NCBI GenBank assembly: GCA_037126765.1
Contig: JBBCBC010000001.1
Coordinates: 20,230,622-20,294,621 of the forward strand
Direction: 5' to 3'
Length of the DNA stretch: 64,000 nucleotides
Origin: Stenogyne calaminthoides
Taxonomy: Eukaryota > Streptophyta > Magnoliopsida > Lamiales > Lamiaceae
Notes under the pieces: model-generated
Told to the model about the DNA's origin: nothing
What the model saw: only the letters and a program-made list of their open reading frames with translations
The model's database searches: none
Part shown: positions 10,628 to 21,292 of the stretch, piece by piece
How the letters are laid out: each line of letters starts with the position of its first letter
Position numbering within the stretch: position 1 is the stretch's first letter
Position numbers and translations under genes: made by a program

Positions 10628-11371
10628 TGTCATGATCATGAGTTGGGAACGAAAGGAGAAATAGAATTGGGGTTTTCGGTATCAGTGGAGAAGAGGGGTT
10701 TCAAGTCCATGTATCTGAATGAGGTCTCGCTCAGGTTAAAGGAAGCTCAGGATAGTCTGAATGAGGAGGGCTCGCTCAGGATAGAGGAAGCTGAAGAGTC
10801 GGGCGCTCAGGTTTATCTGAGCGAGGGATCTGAGTTGGAGGATACGCCTGAGCCAAATCCACCTGAGTGGATTTATCTGAATGAGCAGAATTCGTCCTGA
10901 GCCAAATCCACCTGAGTGGATTTATCTGACTGAGCCAAATCCACCTGAGTGAATTTATCTGACTGAGCCAAATCCACCTGAGCCAAATCCGCCTGAGTGT
11001 CATTATCTGAACGAGGAAATGTTGGGCTTCTCAGTGTTGGGCCCAGACATTTAGAATGACCTGGAATCTCCATTATCTATTTTAATTCTGCATTAAATTT
11101 AGCTAAGGAATATCCATCTGTGTGTGGACCCCACTGTTTGTTACAAATACGGCCTGCGGCCGATGAATGAAAAATCAGAAAATTTACAACTATTCTCTCT
11201 CTTCTAACTATCTCTCTTCCTATCTAATTCTCTCTCTCAATTTCTTCAAATCTTCAAATCTTCATCTCTCAATCTCTTACTCTCTTCCTCTATATGCAAT
11301 TTACCTTCTTATTTCCAGAAAATTATACAAAAAATATGGATTATAGTGTTGGTAGTGCTGGGATCGCTACA
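10628..11371 (+). repeat. 3' LTR (744 bp) of the TR-GAG element
   Basis: Same ends as the 5' LTR, with only scattered substitutions and about 69 bp fewer of the CCACCTGAGTGGATTTATCTG minisatellite (10848-10990). It is followed by TSD TATTC. Confidence 0.93.
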
Positions 11372-11379
11372 TATTCTTC

Positions 11380-11700
11380 ATGTTTTACTGCATGGATAAG
11401 TAAAATGTTACTACATTGTTATACTAACAAAACTTCATATCTTACATATCACATATTAAAACATAAGGTAACACATGAATGTTCACAAGGTAATACATGG
11501 TCACAAAGTAACACATTGTTTATATGGTAAGACATGAGTATTCACACAATATTACATATGCATGTATACAATGTTACATATTATTAAAAAAATCATGTGT
11601 TGCTACACGAACAAAAATATGTTACTGTATGAAGAAAAACATGTTACCACATGAACAAAAATCAGTACAAGCGCGAAAAAAATCCTCAATCTAAAATTAC
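11380..11700 (-). repeat. Degenerate 22-bp periodic array (GTAACA family), inverted copy
   Basis: Motif starts at 11599, 11621 and 11643 (GTTGCTACA, GTTACTGTA, GTTACCACA) are exactly 22 bp apart. Less regular GTAACAC/GTAATAC units lie at 11468, 11490, 11508 and 11527. The right border, read on the minus strand, matches the left border of the array at 2236-2290 (TTTAGA..GA.GATTTTTTTCGCG.TTGTACTG), showing both are copies of one dispersed element in opposite orientation. Confidence 0.6.
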
Positions 11701-12138
11701 AAGTTTAAAGAACAATGTGAGAAGAGTGCAGAAGGATCTGAAAAACTGCATTAAAAAATCGAGAGAAAAAAAAAGGAAGGACCTGTAAATTTGCGAGGAT
11801 GTGAAAACTAAAGAGAGCGAAAAGAATATGGAAGAATTTGAATAAGGAAGAGAAAAAAAAGAAAAAAAAAAGAATAAGAGAAGAGAAGAGAAGAGAAAAA
11901 AAACATAGAGACGTGTCGGCGTGAAAAAAATCAACTGAGATCTGGTCGCTTCTATTGCAACACGTGGAAGAAGAAATATGTAGGGCAGGATCTGCTTAAG
12001 CCCATGAGACACGACAACAATAAGCCTGACCCGTGAATATTTTTTTAAAGCCCACTTTAAACTATAATTGCAACGAATCCAGAGTGTGCAATATTGTATA
12101 CAAGTTTTTACCTATTTAATAATCATTCTTTGACAAGG
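11701..12138. other. Purine-rich intergenic DNA
   Basis: A GAGAAGAGAAGAG/AAAAGAAAAAAAAG-rich stretch (11755-11900). No gene recognised. Confidence 0.4.
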
Positions 12139-12826
12139 TCTCATATGCACCTGGTGCACGGATCCTAAATCAGTGCACTCCCTTCGACCCAACCCACATA
12201 TATTGTGGATCCCCCTTTTCTTTTTTTTTTTAAATTGAACAAAACCCGAAATTCAAACACACAAAAACCCACCTTCCAAACCCGTTTCTTTAGCCCATTC
12301 TCCCTACTGGTGATCCTTGTACGATGCCATTTTAGGGAGACTTCACTGTTTCTGCATCATAAAAGTGGGCAAATTTTTTCCAAAGAATCCACTTCCGTGC
12401 AGAACGTTCTTTTTTATTCAAAGATTTTTATGATTGAGGGGCGCTCTGCTTTACTATGTGCAATTTGAGCCTTTTTTTTGTTTTGTACAAGAGAGATTTT
12501 TCCCCAACTATGAGATTTGGGAGTGTATTTTTTTACGGTTTTGTTATCAGTTGCACGTTTTGGTTATAGAAAGTTGCATATTTCAATAACAGTAAGTTGC
12601 ATGTTTCAATTACAGGTAGTTGCACATTTTAATTATAAGTAGTTGCACGTTTTGGTTGTAGGTAGTTGCACGATTCTGTTATAAGTATTGCACTTTATAG
12701 TGATAGTAAGTTGCGTATGATTCTACTATAGGTAATTGCACGATTTTGTTATAAGTAGTTGCACGTTTATGTCATAGGTAATTTCATGTTTCAATGATAA
12801 GTAATTGTACAATTACAAGGTGAAAA
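12139..12826 (+). repeat. Dispersed repeat with a twelve-unit, 23-bp array (TTGCAC family)
   Basis: Units centred on [G/A]TTGCAC start at 12550, 12573, 12596, 12619, 12642, 12665, 12687, 12710, 12735, 12758, 12781 and 12804, with spacings of 22, 23 or 25 and nearly always 23. The unit is roughly AGTTGCACGTTTYRRTTATA plus GGT, and each copy has its own substitutions. The likely left terminus TCTCATATGCACCTGGTGCA at 12139 matches sequence at 1624 and 31178. Units of the same kind, inverted, form the core of the MITE at 31179. Confidence 0.65.
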
Positions 12827-12954
12827 AATAAAGAAGTCAAGTACATAAATTAGGGTCGAATTTTTTTTTTTTAAAGAAAATAGAATTAAAAAGAAGAAAA
12901 TAATATGAAAGAAAATAGAAGAATCATAAAAAAAAAATTTGAAAATTGAACATT

Positions 12955-13003
12955 ATACCTTTACTTTGAAAGCTGGATATTCAACCACTAGGCTACAACC
13001 AAA
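12955..13003 (-). other. tRNA-like A-box (SINE head candidate)
   Basis: Read on the minus strand, GGTTGTAGCCTAGTGGTTGA (12975-12994) matches the pol III A-box TRGYNNARNNGG. A degenerate B-box-like GTTCAATTTTC follows. It is similar in wording to the candidate at 21293. No tRNA cloverleaf can be drawn, so it is not a tRNA gene. Confidence 0.3.
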
Positions 13004-13299
13004 TCTTGAAAGCATTGCGACTCCATAATGTGTTGAATAATATGCACGACCCGTTTTTTCATCTATGGACGAATGTACCATGCAACATGCAACCTAGTGT
13101 TCATGAGACTCATTCTCGTTCTTTTTATGTGAATGGTGTAAATTGTAATATGAGATGTGTTATGACGCGGATTAGAATGCATATTCCAATTAAAGAAGAA
13201 AAGCAATTCATATTTTATATCTTAAATATATCGGACCTTAAGGCATTTTGCCCGCAAAAACTCCTATCCAATACAACTAATAACTCGGCGAAACTATTT

Positions 13300-13795
13300 C
13301 TGTAATAATATTGCTCCACAACATTTTAAAGAATCAGTTAACCAATCTAAGAAGGACAAAGACCTATCAGTTATAAATTTAACTTCCATCCAAGACCACA
13401 ATCTACCTTTAATTTCATCGAGTAGCTTGCGAATGGTAGAGGTGGAATTGTTGAAAATCGTCGCGTTTCTATACTTCCATATGGACTAAACAATTTCAAT
13501 CCACATCGTTGACGCAATTCTCTTGAATTTAGCGTCGCCGACCAGCTTGCAAAATCGGGAAAATGTTCCGTCGACACTAACATACACTTCAGCCAATGAA
13601 ATACATCGTACCATATATGAGCTCCGAATTGACAATCGAAGAATATGTGCCGAGATCTTCTTCGCAGGAACTGCACAAAGCACACAAACTGTCACCATTT
13701 GCCAGGATGATATTATTTCCAAGCTTCCAGTGAATTTTAACAAATGTTGCCTCGTCGGAATTAATGTGGTACAAAATTTGGTAAAGAATATGGCG
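13300..13795 (-). pseudogene. LINE (L1-type) ORF2 3' end: zf-RVT region and C-terminus
   Basis: The minus-strand translation gives SRHIFFDCQFGAHIWYDVFH with WLKCML (13560-13660), the reverse-transcriptase zinc-binding module (PF13966) of plant LINEs. It is followed by SIWKYRNATIFNNSTSTIRK, then LLDEIKGRLWSW and, ending near 13310, DWLTDSLKCCGA, the typical plant L1 tail. Frames shift several times, and a TAG replaces the Trp in the VWSIWK motif. Dead copy. Confidence 0.75.
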
Positions 13796-13882
13796 GATAC
13801 TCTGATGTGTGAGGTGGCCAAGTTACCTTTATCTTATTTGGGTCTCAACGTCGGAGTAAATCATAGGAAGTCGTCCTCAAAG
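13796..13882 (+). pseudogene. LINE RT fragment in opposite orientation
   Basis: The plus-strand translation CEVAKLPLSYLGLNVGVNHR plus KSS matches the conserved plant LINE reverse-transcriptase block 'LPF.YLGLPVG.N.R'. It abuts the minus-strand LINE 3' fragment at about 13795. The upstream half being inverted relative to the 3' half is the arrangement produced by twin priming. The block is short but the motif is diagnostic. Confidence 0.65.
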
Positions 13883-14061
13883 GCAGTGACAGATACAATA
13901 TGTATGCTTATGGGTATGCATGTGCATACCCTATTTTTTTTATATTTTCTTTAATATATTTTCTAATTAATTAATAAATATTTAATTACATACATAACAA
14001 TGAATGTGGAAAGGTTGAGAAATAAACAAAAGGTGGAACTATCAACTATAAGTAAAGACTA

Positions 14062-14800
14062 AGGGTATGATTGATATGTTGGAATAAATTGAGAATTGAA
14101 TGATCATTTTTTAATCTATTCCAAATATAATGATTGATATATCTTTTTGGAATGAATCATCATTCCATTAGGAATGGTCATTCCCAAAAATAAAGGAATT
14201 GTGATTCCTTACATACCTCATGGGTTTATGCAATGTTTTCAAAACCGGGTTGAACCGTCCGGTTCAACCGGTTGAACCGGAAACCGGCCGGTAACCCGGT
14301 TAAAAAACACATATATAACCGGATTTCAGGTTGAACCGGGTTGAACCGGTCAAAACCCGGTTCAACCGGAAAAAACCGGTTTTTTTTATTTTTTTTAAAA
14401 ATTAAATTATTAATTTATATTAAATATTTAAAATTTTAAATCTATATTCCTCTCACATTTTTCTCTAACACTTTCGATGTGGGATAAATGTATGAGGTGG
14501 GACAAAATTTATAAAATATGATATGAAAAGTTATAAAATATATATTTAAATTTTTGTAGGTGTATATTTATTTTATTTTTTTAACTAAACATAGAAAACG
14601 GTTGAACCGCCGGTTGAACCGGTCCGACCGGTTGAACCGCTGACCGGTGGTCTGTCCGGTTCGATCACCGGTTCGGTTATGAAAACATTGGGTTTATGTA
14701 TTCCACATCTTGAGAAATAATTTTTTTTTCCATAAATAATATTATCCTTTATTTTTTATTTTTATAATATTATCTTCTAAGTTCTACACATAACAACAAT
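14062..14800 (+). repeat. Dispersed repeat copy 1 (paralogue of 15547-15910), split by a hAT element
   Basis: From TATGATTGATATGTTGGAAT (14066) the sequence parallels the copy that starts at 15551, through GGAATTGTGATT and CATGGGTT(T)ATGTATTCCACAT to a shared CATAATATTAT tail. In this copy, 14231-14690 is inserted. AT-rich repeat arms with inverted ATGATCATTCCAA near 15470 suggest that the whole 14.06-15.5 kb block may itself be a larger non-autonomous element. Confidence 0.6.
14231..14690. mobile_element. Non-autonomous hAT element, 460 bp, 8-bp TSD GGTTTATG
   Basis: GGTTTATG lies at 14223-14230 and 14691-14698. Ends: CAATGTTTTCAAAACCGG, and reversed right end CAATGTTTTCATAACCGAAC. Arms are rich in GGTTGAACCGG words. 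The paralogous sequence at 15795-15815 (CATGGGTTATGTATTCCACA) represents the empty site with a single copy of the target. Confidence 0.93.
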
Positions 14801-15067
14801 AATAATACTAAGTTAATAATATTATTTTATTAAAAAAATTATACTCCAACAATAATAATAATATTAAATATAATAATATTTGAATATATAAATAATATAA
14901 AACTTTCAATATTAACACTATATCTAAAAAAATGTAAATTTTAGCAATTATCAATAATTTATTAATAAAAATATTAAAAAATATATAAAGTTATTATTAA
15001 CTCAAACTTTCCAAAATAATTTAAAACATATTATTATTATAAATATATAATTTTTAATAAAAAAATA

Positions 15068-15304
15068 CTACCTCAGTCCCATAAAAGCGTACACACCTAC
15101 TTTATTATCGAGTTTTTGTGAGCGAGTTGTTTATTAGTATTTCAAATGATAAAGTGATTTTTAAAGAGGGGTATTATAGATCTACATCTCATCTATTGTA
15201 TGCATCTTTAAAAATTATTTTATCATTTCAAATACTAATAAAAAACTCGTTCGCAAAAACACGTGAAAACAGTAAACGTGCACGTTTCTTTGGGATGGAG
15301 GGAG
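15068..15304. mobile_element. Stowaway-type MITE, 237 bp, TA target duplication
   Basis: TA flanks at 15066-15067 and 15305-15306. Ends: CTACCTCAGTCCCATAAA, and reversed right end CTCCCTCCATCCCAAAGAAA. The interior is a long inverted repeat around CAAATGATAAAGTGATTTTT. Same family as 7080-7309. No coding capacity. Confidence 0.88.
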
Positions 15305-15546
15305 TATTATTTTTGCAATTATAAAAATATTATTTTTAAAAACTTTAAATAAAAAATAAAAAATTTAACAATAATTATATATTAAATATAATTTTAATAA
15401 TTATTAAATATAATTCAAAAGTAGATTCACCAACACCTATATTTCATTCCTAAATCATACCAATCATAAGAATGATCATTCCAATTTCATTTCATTCAGA
15501 CATTCATTTCATTCATGAATTCATTCTATTCAGCTGTAATTCCATT

Positions 15547-15910
15547 CAGGCATGATTGATATGTTGAAATGAATTGAGAATGAAATCGTCATTCCTTAGT
15601 TTATTCCAAATACAATGAATATGTATAATAATTGGTATATTTTTTTAGAAGGAATTCATTCTATTAGGAATTATCATTCCCAAAATTAAAGAATTGTGAT
15701 TTCTTATTAGGGTGTTTCTTACAACAGTCAGGGTATCGTACTGATTTCCAATATTCATGGTCTAATATTGCGCCCTTCTTACCATTGCCCCATGGGTTAT
15801 GTATTCCACATCTCTTGAGGAATAAAACTTTTTTCTACAAAATGATATGATTCATATTTTATTTTCATAATATTATTGCCTACTAAATAATGAATTAACT
15901 CACATAACTA
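15547..15910 (+). repeat. Dispersed repeat copy 2, empty-site paralogue
   Basis: Homologous to 14062-14800 without the hAT insertion. It instead carries about 85 bp of its own between GTGATTTCTTAT and CATGGGTTATG (15712-15795). Confidence 0.6.
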
Positions 15911-16053
15911 TAGCCTACCAATTAACTCTTTTTTTCCTCTTTTCACTTTCTCTCACTTTTCACTCAACGTCACTCCACTTTTCATTCTTAGCCTTTGTTC
16001 TCATCAACACTCGACAACTTTTAAATTGATAGGTCTTCTCTGTCTCTCATTTA

Positions 16054-16076
16054 AATATATATATATATATATATAT
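16054..16076. repeat. (AT)n microsatellite
   Basis: An uninterrupted AT dinucleotide run of about 11 units. Similar runs occur at 21209-21233 and 51954-51970. Confidence 0.9.
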
Positions 16077-16331
16077 TTTTTAAAATTATTGTTAATTTTG
16101 TTTTAATGTTTTAAAAGAATATAAGCATTTTATTTCTAGATTGTCTATATTTTGTTTTTATGTTACTCTTTTTTTTTAGGATATGTTTTACATTTTGAAT
16201 TGTATGATTTTTTTTTTAAATATGTCAATAATTGTGCATACCCTGCTTGGAATTTCTGGATCCGCCACTAATCATGGATGAAGTTGGTGGATAGAGCTCG
16301 GAAATATCCACATATGACCAATAAAAAATCT

Positions 16332-16550
16332 TACTGTACGTTCTAAATGAAAGGAATATTTCATACTGTATGTATAAACAAATTAAAAATAATAATTTAA
16401 TATTGTAATTAAGATCTCCATTGTGGTGATTCCCCTTGTGGAATTCATATCGTACGTTCTAAATGAAAGTGAATATTTCATATTGTATGTATAAATAAAT
16501 TATATTTTTTTCATTTACTATTTGTAATTAAGATCCCCTTGTGGTGGGAT
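16332..16550 (+). repeat. Tandem duplication, unit about 116 bp
   Basis: GTACGTTCTAAATGAAAG..GAATATTTCATA..TGTATGTATAAA..AATTA, then TAATTAAGATC..C..TTGTGGTG, occurs at 16336 and again at 16452. The copies differ by scattered substitutions and small indels. No coding content. Confidence 0.75.
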
Positions 16551-16837
16551 GGTGGTCCCCCTCATATGATGGCGGTGTTGACGTTGCGGTGCGGTTGCGA
16601 TTTCAATCGACAACTAGATAAAAAGATGTGTCATGTGCTTGATGGTAAAAAGAACTAAATGTGATAGATTATTTTAAAAAAAAAAGATTTTGTATTGGGA
16701 AAATAAATACAAAATTCGTGTGTGTAGTGTGACATAATTGAATATTTTTACTTTATTTATTTATTCATTAGCTATTACTATTTAACTTGTTTTTAATCAA
16801 TTGGTTATTTAAAAAAAACTATTATAACTTAAATGTA

Positions 16838-17010
16838 AAAAGAGTAAATATTAAGAGAATCATTCACAATAGTTGGAGGCTCAACCCAATAATAAGAATT
16901 TGGGAATGACTCAGATGCTCTAACAGAACGATGAGCCAAATCATTGACTTTTTTGCAAATAAGACACATTACATTATCACTAACTTGTTTTAGTATAGCT
17001 TTACAAGCTA
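16838..17010 (-). pseudogene. LINE-type RNase H C-terminal fragment
   Basis: The minus-strand translation ILKQVSDNVMCLICKKVNDL, then AHRSVRASESF and SYYWVEPPTIVNDSL, resembles the tail of the RNase H-like domain (RVT_3) found in plant LINE proteins, with the usual 'N..AH..A....' and 'W..PP..I...L' spacing. Only about 55 residues are present. Moderate certainty, since this domain also occurs in host RNase H-like genes. Confidence 0.45.
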
Positions 17011-17024
17011 TATTTATCATGACA

Positions 17025-17165
17025 AAAACTCATATGAGACAGTCTCATGCATGAGATGGGGTGCAATTTAGTACAAATCACACCAATCTCTCCCAAAGTG
17101 TTAAAGTGTCAATTCCCAACTTATACCCTGTCTCACCGTCTCATGCAAGTGCGCCTCATTTATCA
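17025..17165. mobile_element. Small MITE-like inverted repeat
   Basis: TGAGACAGTCTCATGCATGAGA near 17034 is answered by CTGTCTCACCGTCTCATGCA near 17128 in inverted sense (GAGACGGTGAGACAG). No clear TSD. The superfamily cannot be assigned. Confidence 0.4.
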
Positions 17166-17537
17166 TATATTCGCTGACAACTCCCTCTTCTACTGATTGT
17201 TCTACTCGTCGATCTATCACACTTACAATGCACTCAATACCCATTTCTTTGATTTGATTTTCGAGGCCTATGTTGTTAAAAACTTGACAACAAAAATTGT
17301 CTTCACAAGAAAATACGATGGAAAACAAGATTAAAGCTCTCAGGAGACAAATTAGCAAAAGACACTCAATTCAGGAGAGAAATCAGAGGCTCTCAATTAA
17401 GGAGAGAAATCAGGGGCCACACAATCTAAAAAAGCGGTGGACTATAACAGTGTAATATAATTATTAGGACTATAAGCAGACAACTCGGATCTAAATCCTA
17501 AAAAAATTAAAAGACAATCCAAAAACTTATGAATATT

Positions 17538-17911
17538 AAAGAATGGTCTAATCTTCCAGGGTCACGGGATCTGAAACTCCACTAACGTCGATGGATGAAT
17601 AGATTTGACGGGAAGAACACATCAATGACTTTTTACAGAGTGGCCAATTAATTAATTTTGAAGAAGTGAATATTGAGTTTTCCTTGGCATTATTAGATGA
17701 AAATGAATTAAAGAGCGACCTAATTTTTCAGGGTCGCGCGATTTGAAACTCCACTAATGTCGATGGATGAATAGATCTAACGAAAAGAATACTTCAATGA
17801 CTTCTTTCAGAGAGGCCAATTGTTTAATTTTATTTTATTTTGACAGGAGAGGCCAATTGTTTAATCTTGAAGAAGTGAATATTGAGTTTTCCTGGCATTA
17901 TTAAATGAAAA
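17538..17911 (+). repeat. Tandem duplication, unit about 170-200 bp
   Basis: CAGGGTCACGGGATCTGAAACT at 17556 and CAGGGTCGCGCGATTTGAAACT at 17729 begin parallel blocks containing CTCCACTAAYGTCGATGGAT, GAATAGAT and GAAGAAGTGAATATTGAGTT. The second block has an extra internal repeat of GAGAGGCCAATTGTTTAAT. Non-coding in all frames. Confidence 0.8.
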
Positions 17912-19290
17912 TAGATTATCCTAATTTATATCTACTCAAAATTTCTCTAACAAATTGTGGTGGGTGGGTGCACATGTATATAATGTGTATGACGTTTCTG
18001 TTCAACAGAAAGCAAATAAAGGGCAACGTGGTCCATTCCTTTGCAATTTGAGGATTTAATTGTTCCGTAGTGGCGTGGAGAATATTTCACTTTATTTTGT
18101 TTCAACTTTAATATTGTATGAAATTGAAATATAGGGAAACATCTTCAAAACAACAAAATAAAATGGTACTGTACATTATTGTTAATTTTGAGTTGATGAT
18201 CAGGGAGTTTTTCAACTATTTATAATCATGAACATCAAATTTGTGAATGTTTGAGTTGATGAAACCAAAAAAATACGACAATTTTAAATCATGACCTCAA
18301 ATTTTGTAATTGTTTGAGCTAATGAAACAGAAAAATAGGACGATTAATAAATATATCATGAGCTTAAACTTACGACAAACTTTTATATATAACTAGTTCA
18401 GTCCCGCGTCTTACGTGATTTATAATTAAAAATTACAATATTTTCAATAAATATTATATTTAATAATTTAAAATATAAATATGTGCATAAATACACTAAA
18501 TATGAATTAAAAATTGTTTAAGGTGTATATTAGTAAATTTTCTTAAATCTTGGAATAAGATTATTATGTCAAATATTATTTATCCATTTTAATATGAAAT
18601 TGAAACCTACAAATCAAAACAAAATAAATCGACTAAGAAAAGACTAATAAATAAATTAATTAATATGTAATAATGAAAAAAAATTTAAAAGTGAATGAAT
18701 TATAATATAAAATACTTTTGTCACATAAAATATGTTAAAATATACATAAGAATAATTATAAAATAAAATTATTTATTAAGAAATTAATAATTGAATATAA
18801 TTCACACTAAGATAAAATACATTTAGAATGAATATTTTATTTATCTTAAATTAAGTCAAACAAAAATTACCGAAAGAAAGATAAATTAATAATATTATAT
18901 AGTTAAATAAAATATAAAGTAATAAATATGAATTACACATTTTATAACATTCCCATTTATTTTAAATACCTAAATAATTAGAAATTAATTATTCACAAAA
19001 ACTTTAAATTTCATGACACATATGATTCTTTTATAAAAAGAACAAAATAGAAAAATGATATGTGTACTCAAATTTCTCATTGAATGATACATATGTTAAA
19101 TTAATAATATTGAGTTGATACATCATGAAAAAAAACTTCATATTAGTATATAGAGGGATATACTCATACCCGTCCCATCCTACATATTTAGCCTGAAAAG
19201 TTGTGAATCATTTGCGTGTCAAGTGGATTTAAAAAAAAAATCATGATAAAGCAAAACAAAAAAACTCACTTCCATTTTTTTTTTAACAGA
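17912..19290. other. Very AT-rich intergenic DNA
   Basis: No gene recognised. A TAACTAGTTCAGTCCCGCGT motif at 18391 looks like a decayed transposon end, but no matching partner was identified. Confidence 0.35.
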
Positions 19291-19500
19291 AGATCTATGT
19301 TACTATATGAACATGTGTTAATATAAACGCGAGCATATGTTATCGTAAGAATAAATAACACATACTTGTCTTTTAAGTTATTTATCTTTATAACACATGT
19401 GAGGTATTAAAAATTGTGTTACTATATATATATACAAGTGTGTTATTCTAAAGCGAAAGGTGTGTTATTCTAAAGCGAAAGGTGTGATATTGTTTAAACA
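19291..19500 (+). repeat. GTTAC/GTTATT periodic array with a perfect 22-bp pair
   Basis: TGTGTTATTCTAAAGCGAAA plus GG occurs at 19439-19460 and identically at 19461-19482, with a third decayed unit following. Upstream degenerate units (GTTACTA 19300, GTTAATA 19318, GTTATCG 19339) share the motif. Period about 18-22 bp. Confidence 0.6.
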
Positions 19501-20690
19501 AAATGACATTCTCTCTTTTTCATCTGGTTCTCTCTTTATTTTTTAATTGATTCTCCTTCTAAGGTGACCAATTGCTTTAAATAAAGACTCAAATCACCAG
19601 ATTACACTATTTAATTGGTAAGAATATAATATTATTTAGCCATCATGCTGTTTTTTTTTTCCTACGCGAATTTTTTGGGAAAATCTGCTTGACTTAATTC
19701 AATCCGCGAATTTTCAACTTCTTCCCATTTACACTAATATTGTATGTACAATATTATATAGGAAAATTCCTCTAAACTTTTCATACATCATATGGAACTT
19801 AAATGCAAAAACTTCAGTGAATTCGTGTTCACATAAATTTTTTTTAAATAAATATCATTATTATTTTACTATTATTACCATGCATGTGAAATAATGATAA
19901 TATTTATACGTAGCTTTTGAAAGAGAAGAGTTTGCATGTGTAAAATTCATGGAAAACCCATTCAAACTAAAAAAAAACACAAAAACTAAATTGTGATTTG
20001 CTATAAAAGACAAGAAAACAAATAAAAGAATCATTGTGATAGTTTGTATCCATTTGGAATGTTATGAAGAAGTATGTCGATTGTATACAAGATGTAACAG
20101 ATGGCTATTTTAAAATTTAATTAGTTGTTTATTTTATTGAGTGACTGAAAATAAATTAAAGAGTAGGTCTTATGTGAAAATTTTAACACGTGGAAATTTT
20201 TTTTTAGCCAAACCACAACAGTGTTTAATATAGATTAGCCAAAAAAAAGGAAAAGCAAGTCAGTATAGCGTGTTGGTAAGTGACGGCCCCTTTCGATTTA
20301 AAAATGTGGGAAACAGATCACCTGCTGTACAGCACGGTGTTGTGCAGCTGATGATACCCTCTTTTTTTTTGCGAATTTTGCTTCTTGTTTATTATTTTTT
20401 TCTTTTTTTAATTATTTGCGATTTTAACAATTTTTTAGCGATTTCTTTATTAATTTTTGCCAATTTTGATTCTTTTTTTTCTTTTTAAATTTTTTGCGAT
20501 TTTTAATCATTGATTAGCGATTTTTTTTTTCAAAATTTTCGCGAATTTTGCAATTTTTTTAAAATTTTTCGCGATTTTTATCCATTGAAATTGATTAATT
20601 AATTAGGGGATGAATCATTTATCATCAGCTATTGTAGTCTTATGTTGAACGACCATCTCTACAGTCAATACGACACAAGTACGATTCATT
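19501..20690. other. AT-rich intergenic DNA with GCGATTTTT-type repeats
   Basis: 20340-20590 holds seven or more GCGA[A/T]TTTT words in a T-rich stretch. Just before it, 20310-20352 has a short imperfect hairpin region (ATCACCTGCTGTACAGCACG then GTGTTGTGCAGCTGATGAT). No gene recognised. Confidence 0.4.
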
Positions 20691-20703
20691 GTAGTATTGA
20701 AGC

Positions 20704-20985
20704 AGTATTACATATAAAATATAATAGTATTATATGTGAAAATATAAAAGTATTACATGTTAAAATATAAAGAATTACATTCAAAACATAAGAAAAAACA
20801 AAATTTTAAAGTGTATTAAATGCATAATTGAAGCAGTATTAAAAATCATAATCAACAATCATTAACGCGGTAACGCCTCCTACTTTGATTTCAAATAAGA
20901 AACTGAAACAATATTACAAGCAAAAACATAACAGTATTACAAGCAAAACATAACAATATTACAAGCATAAACATAAAAATATTAC
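20704..20985 (+). repeat. 22-23 bp periodic array (AGTATTACA family)
   Basis: A[G/A]TATTA motifs start at 20704, 20726, 20749 and 20771, and after a gap at 20910, 20933, 20955 and 20978, always 22 or 23 bp apart. Each is followed by CA.G..AAA.CATAA-type sequence. The motif differs from the TTGCAC and GTAACA arrays but the period is the same. Confidence 0.6.
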
Positions 20986-21208
20986 AATTTAAATATAAGA
21001 AATTTTAAGGTAAGTTATGATGGGTATCTATAGAAAATGAACAATATTACATGTAAAACATAACATTATTACAATAAAAAAGTACGATTTTTGAATGTGT
21101 TAAATATATAATTTATAAACAATTTTTTTAATAAATAATGTTTTTTTAATATTTTTAGCTCTGTTTTTTATTCATCAATCAATTGCGGATGCAATCTACA
21201 AATAATTA

Positions 21209-21240
<32 letters not shown>

Positions 21241-21292
21241 TGGTTAAACACAATTTATTGTTTAAAAAGTTTCAATCTCAAAATATTTAATG

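Larger units (their letters stand above)
7931..11371 (+). mobile_element. Complete non-autonomous LTR retrotransposon (TR-GAG type) with captured RCC1 fragment
   Basis: The 3,441-bp element is flanked by a perfect TSD, TATTC (7926-7930 and 11372-11376). It has two LTRs beginning TGTCATGATCATG and ending GGGATCGCTACA, a tRNA-iMet primer binding site right after the 5' LTR, and an internal domain of only about 1.9 kb. That domain contains a Ty3/gypsy-type gag and no protease, reverse transcriptase, RNase H or integrase. Gag-only elements of this layout are called TR-GAGs and depend on another element for replication. The same reading frame runs across gag, an unrecognised region and an RCC1 repeat with only point stops. 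The LTRs are nearly identical apart from minisatellite length, so insertion looks fairly recent. Confidence 0.95.

Noticed and set aside
11686..12012. Minus-strand 108-codon hydrophobic Phe/Leu/Ser frame
   Set aside because: It is the complement of a GAAAAGAGAAG purine-rich stretch; low complexity, no homology seen.
12550..12826. CRISPR-like array
   Set aside because: Units are 23 bp with no separate spacers and each unit diverges; the context is a eukaryotic nuclear genome.
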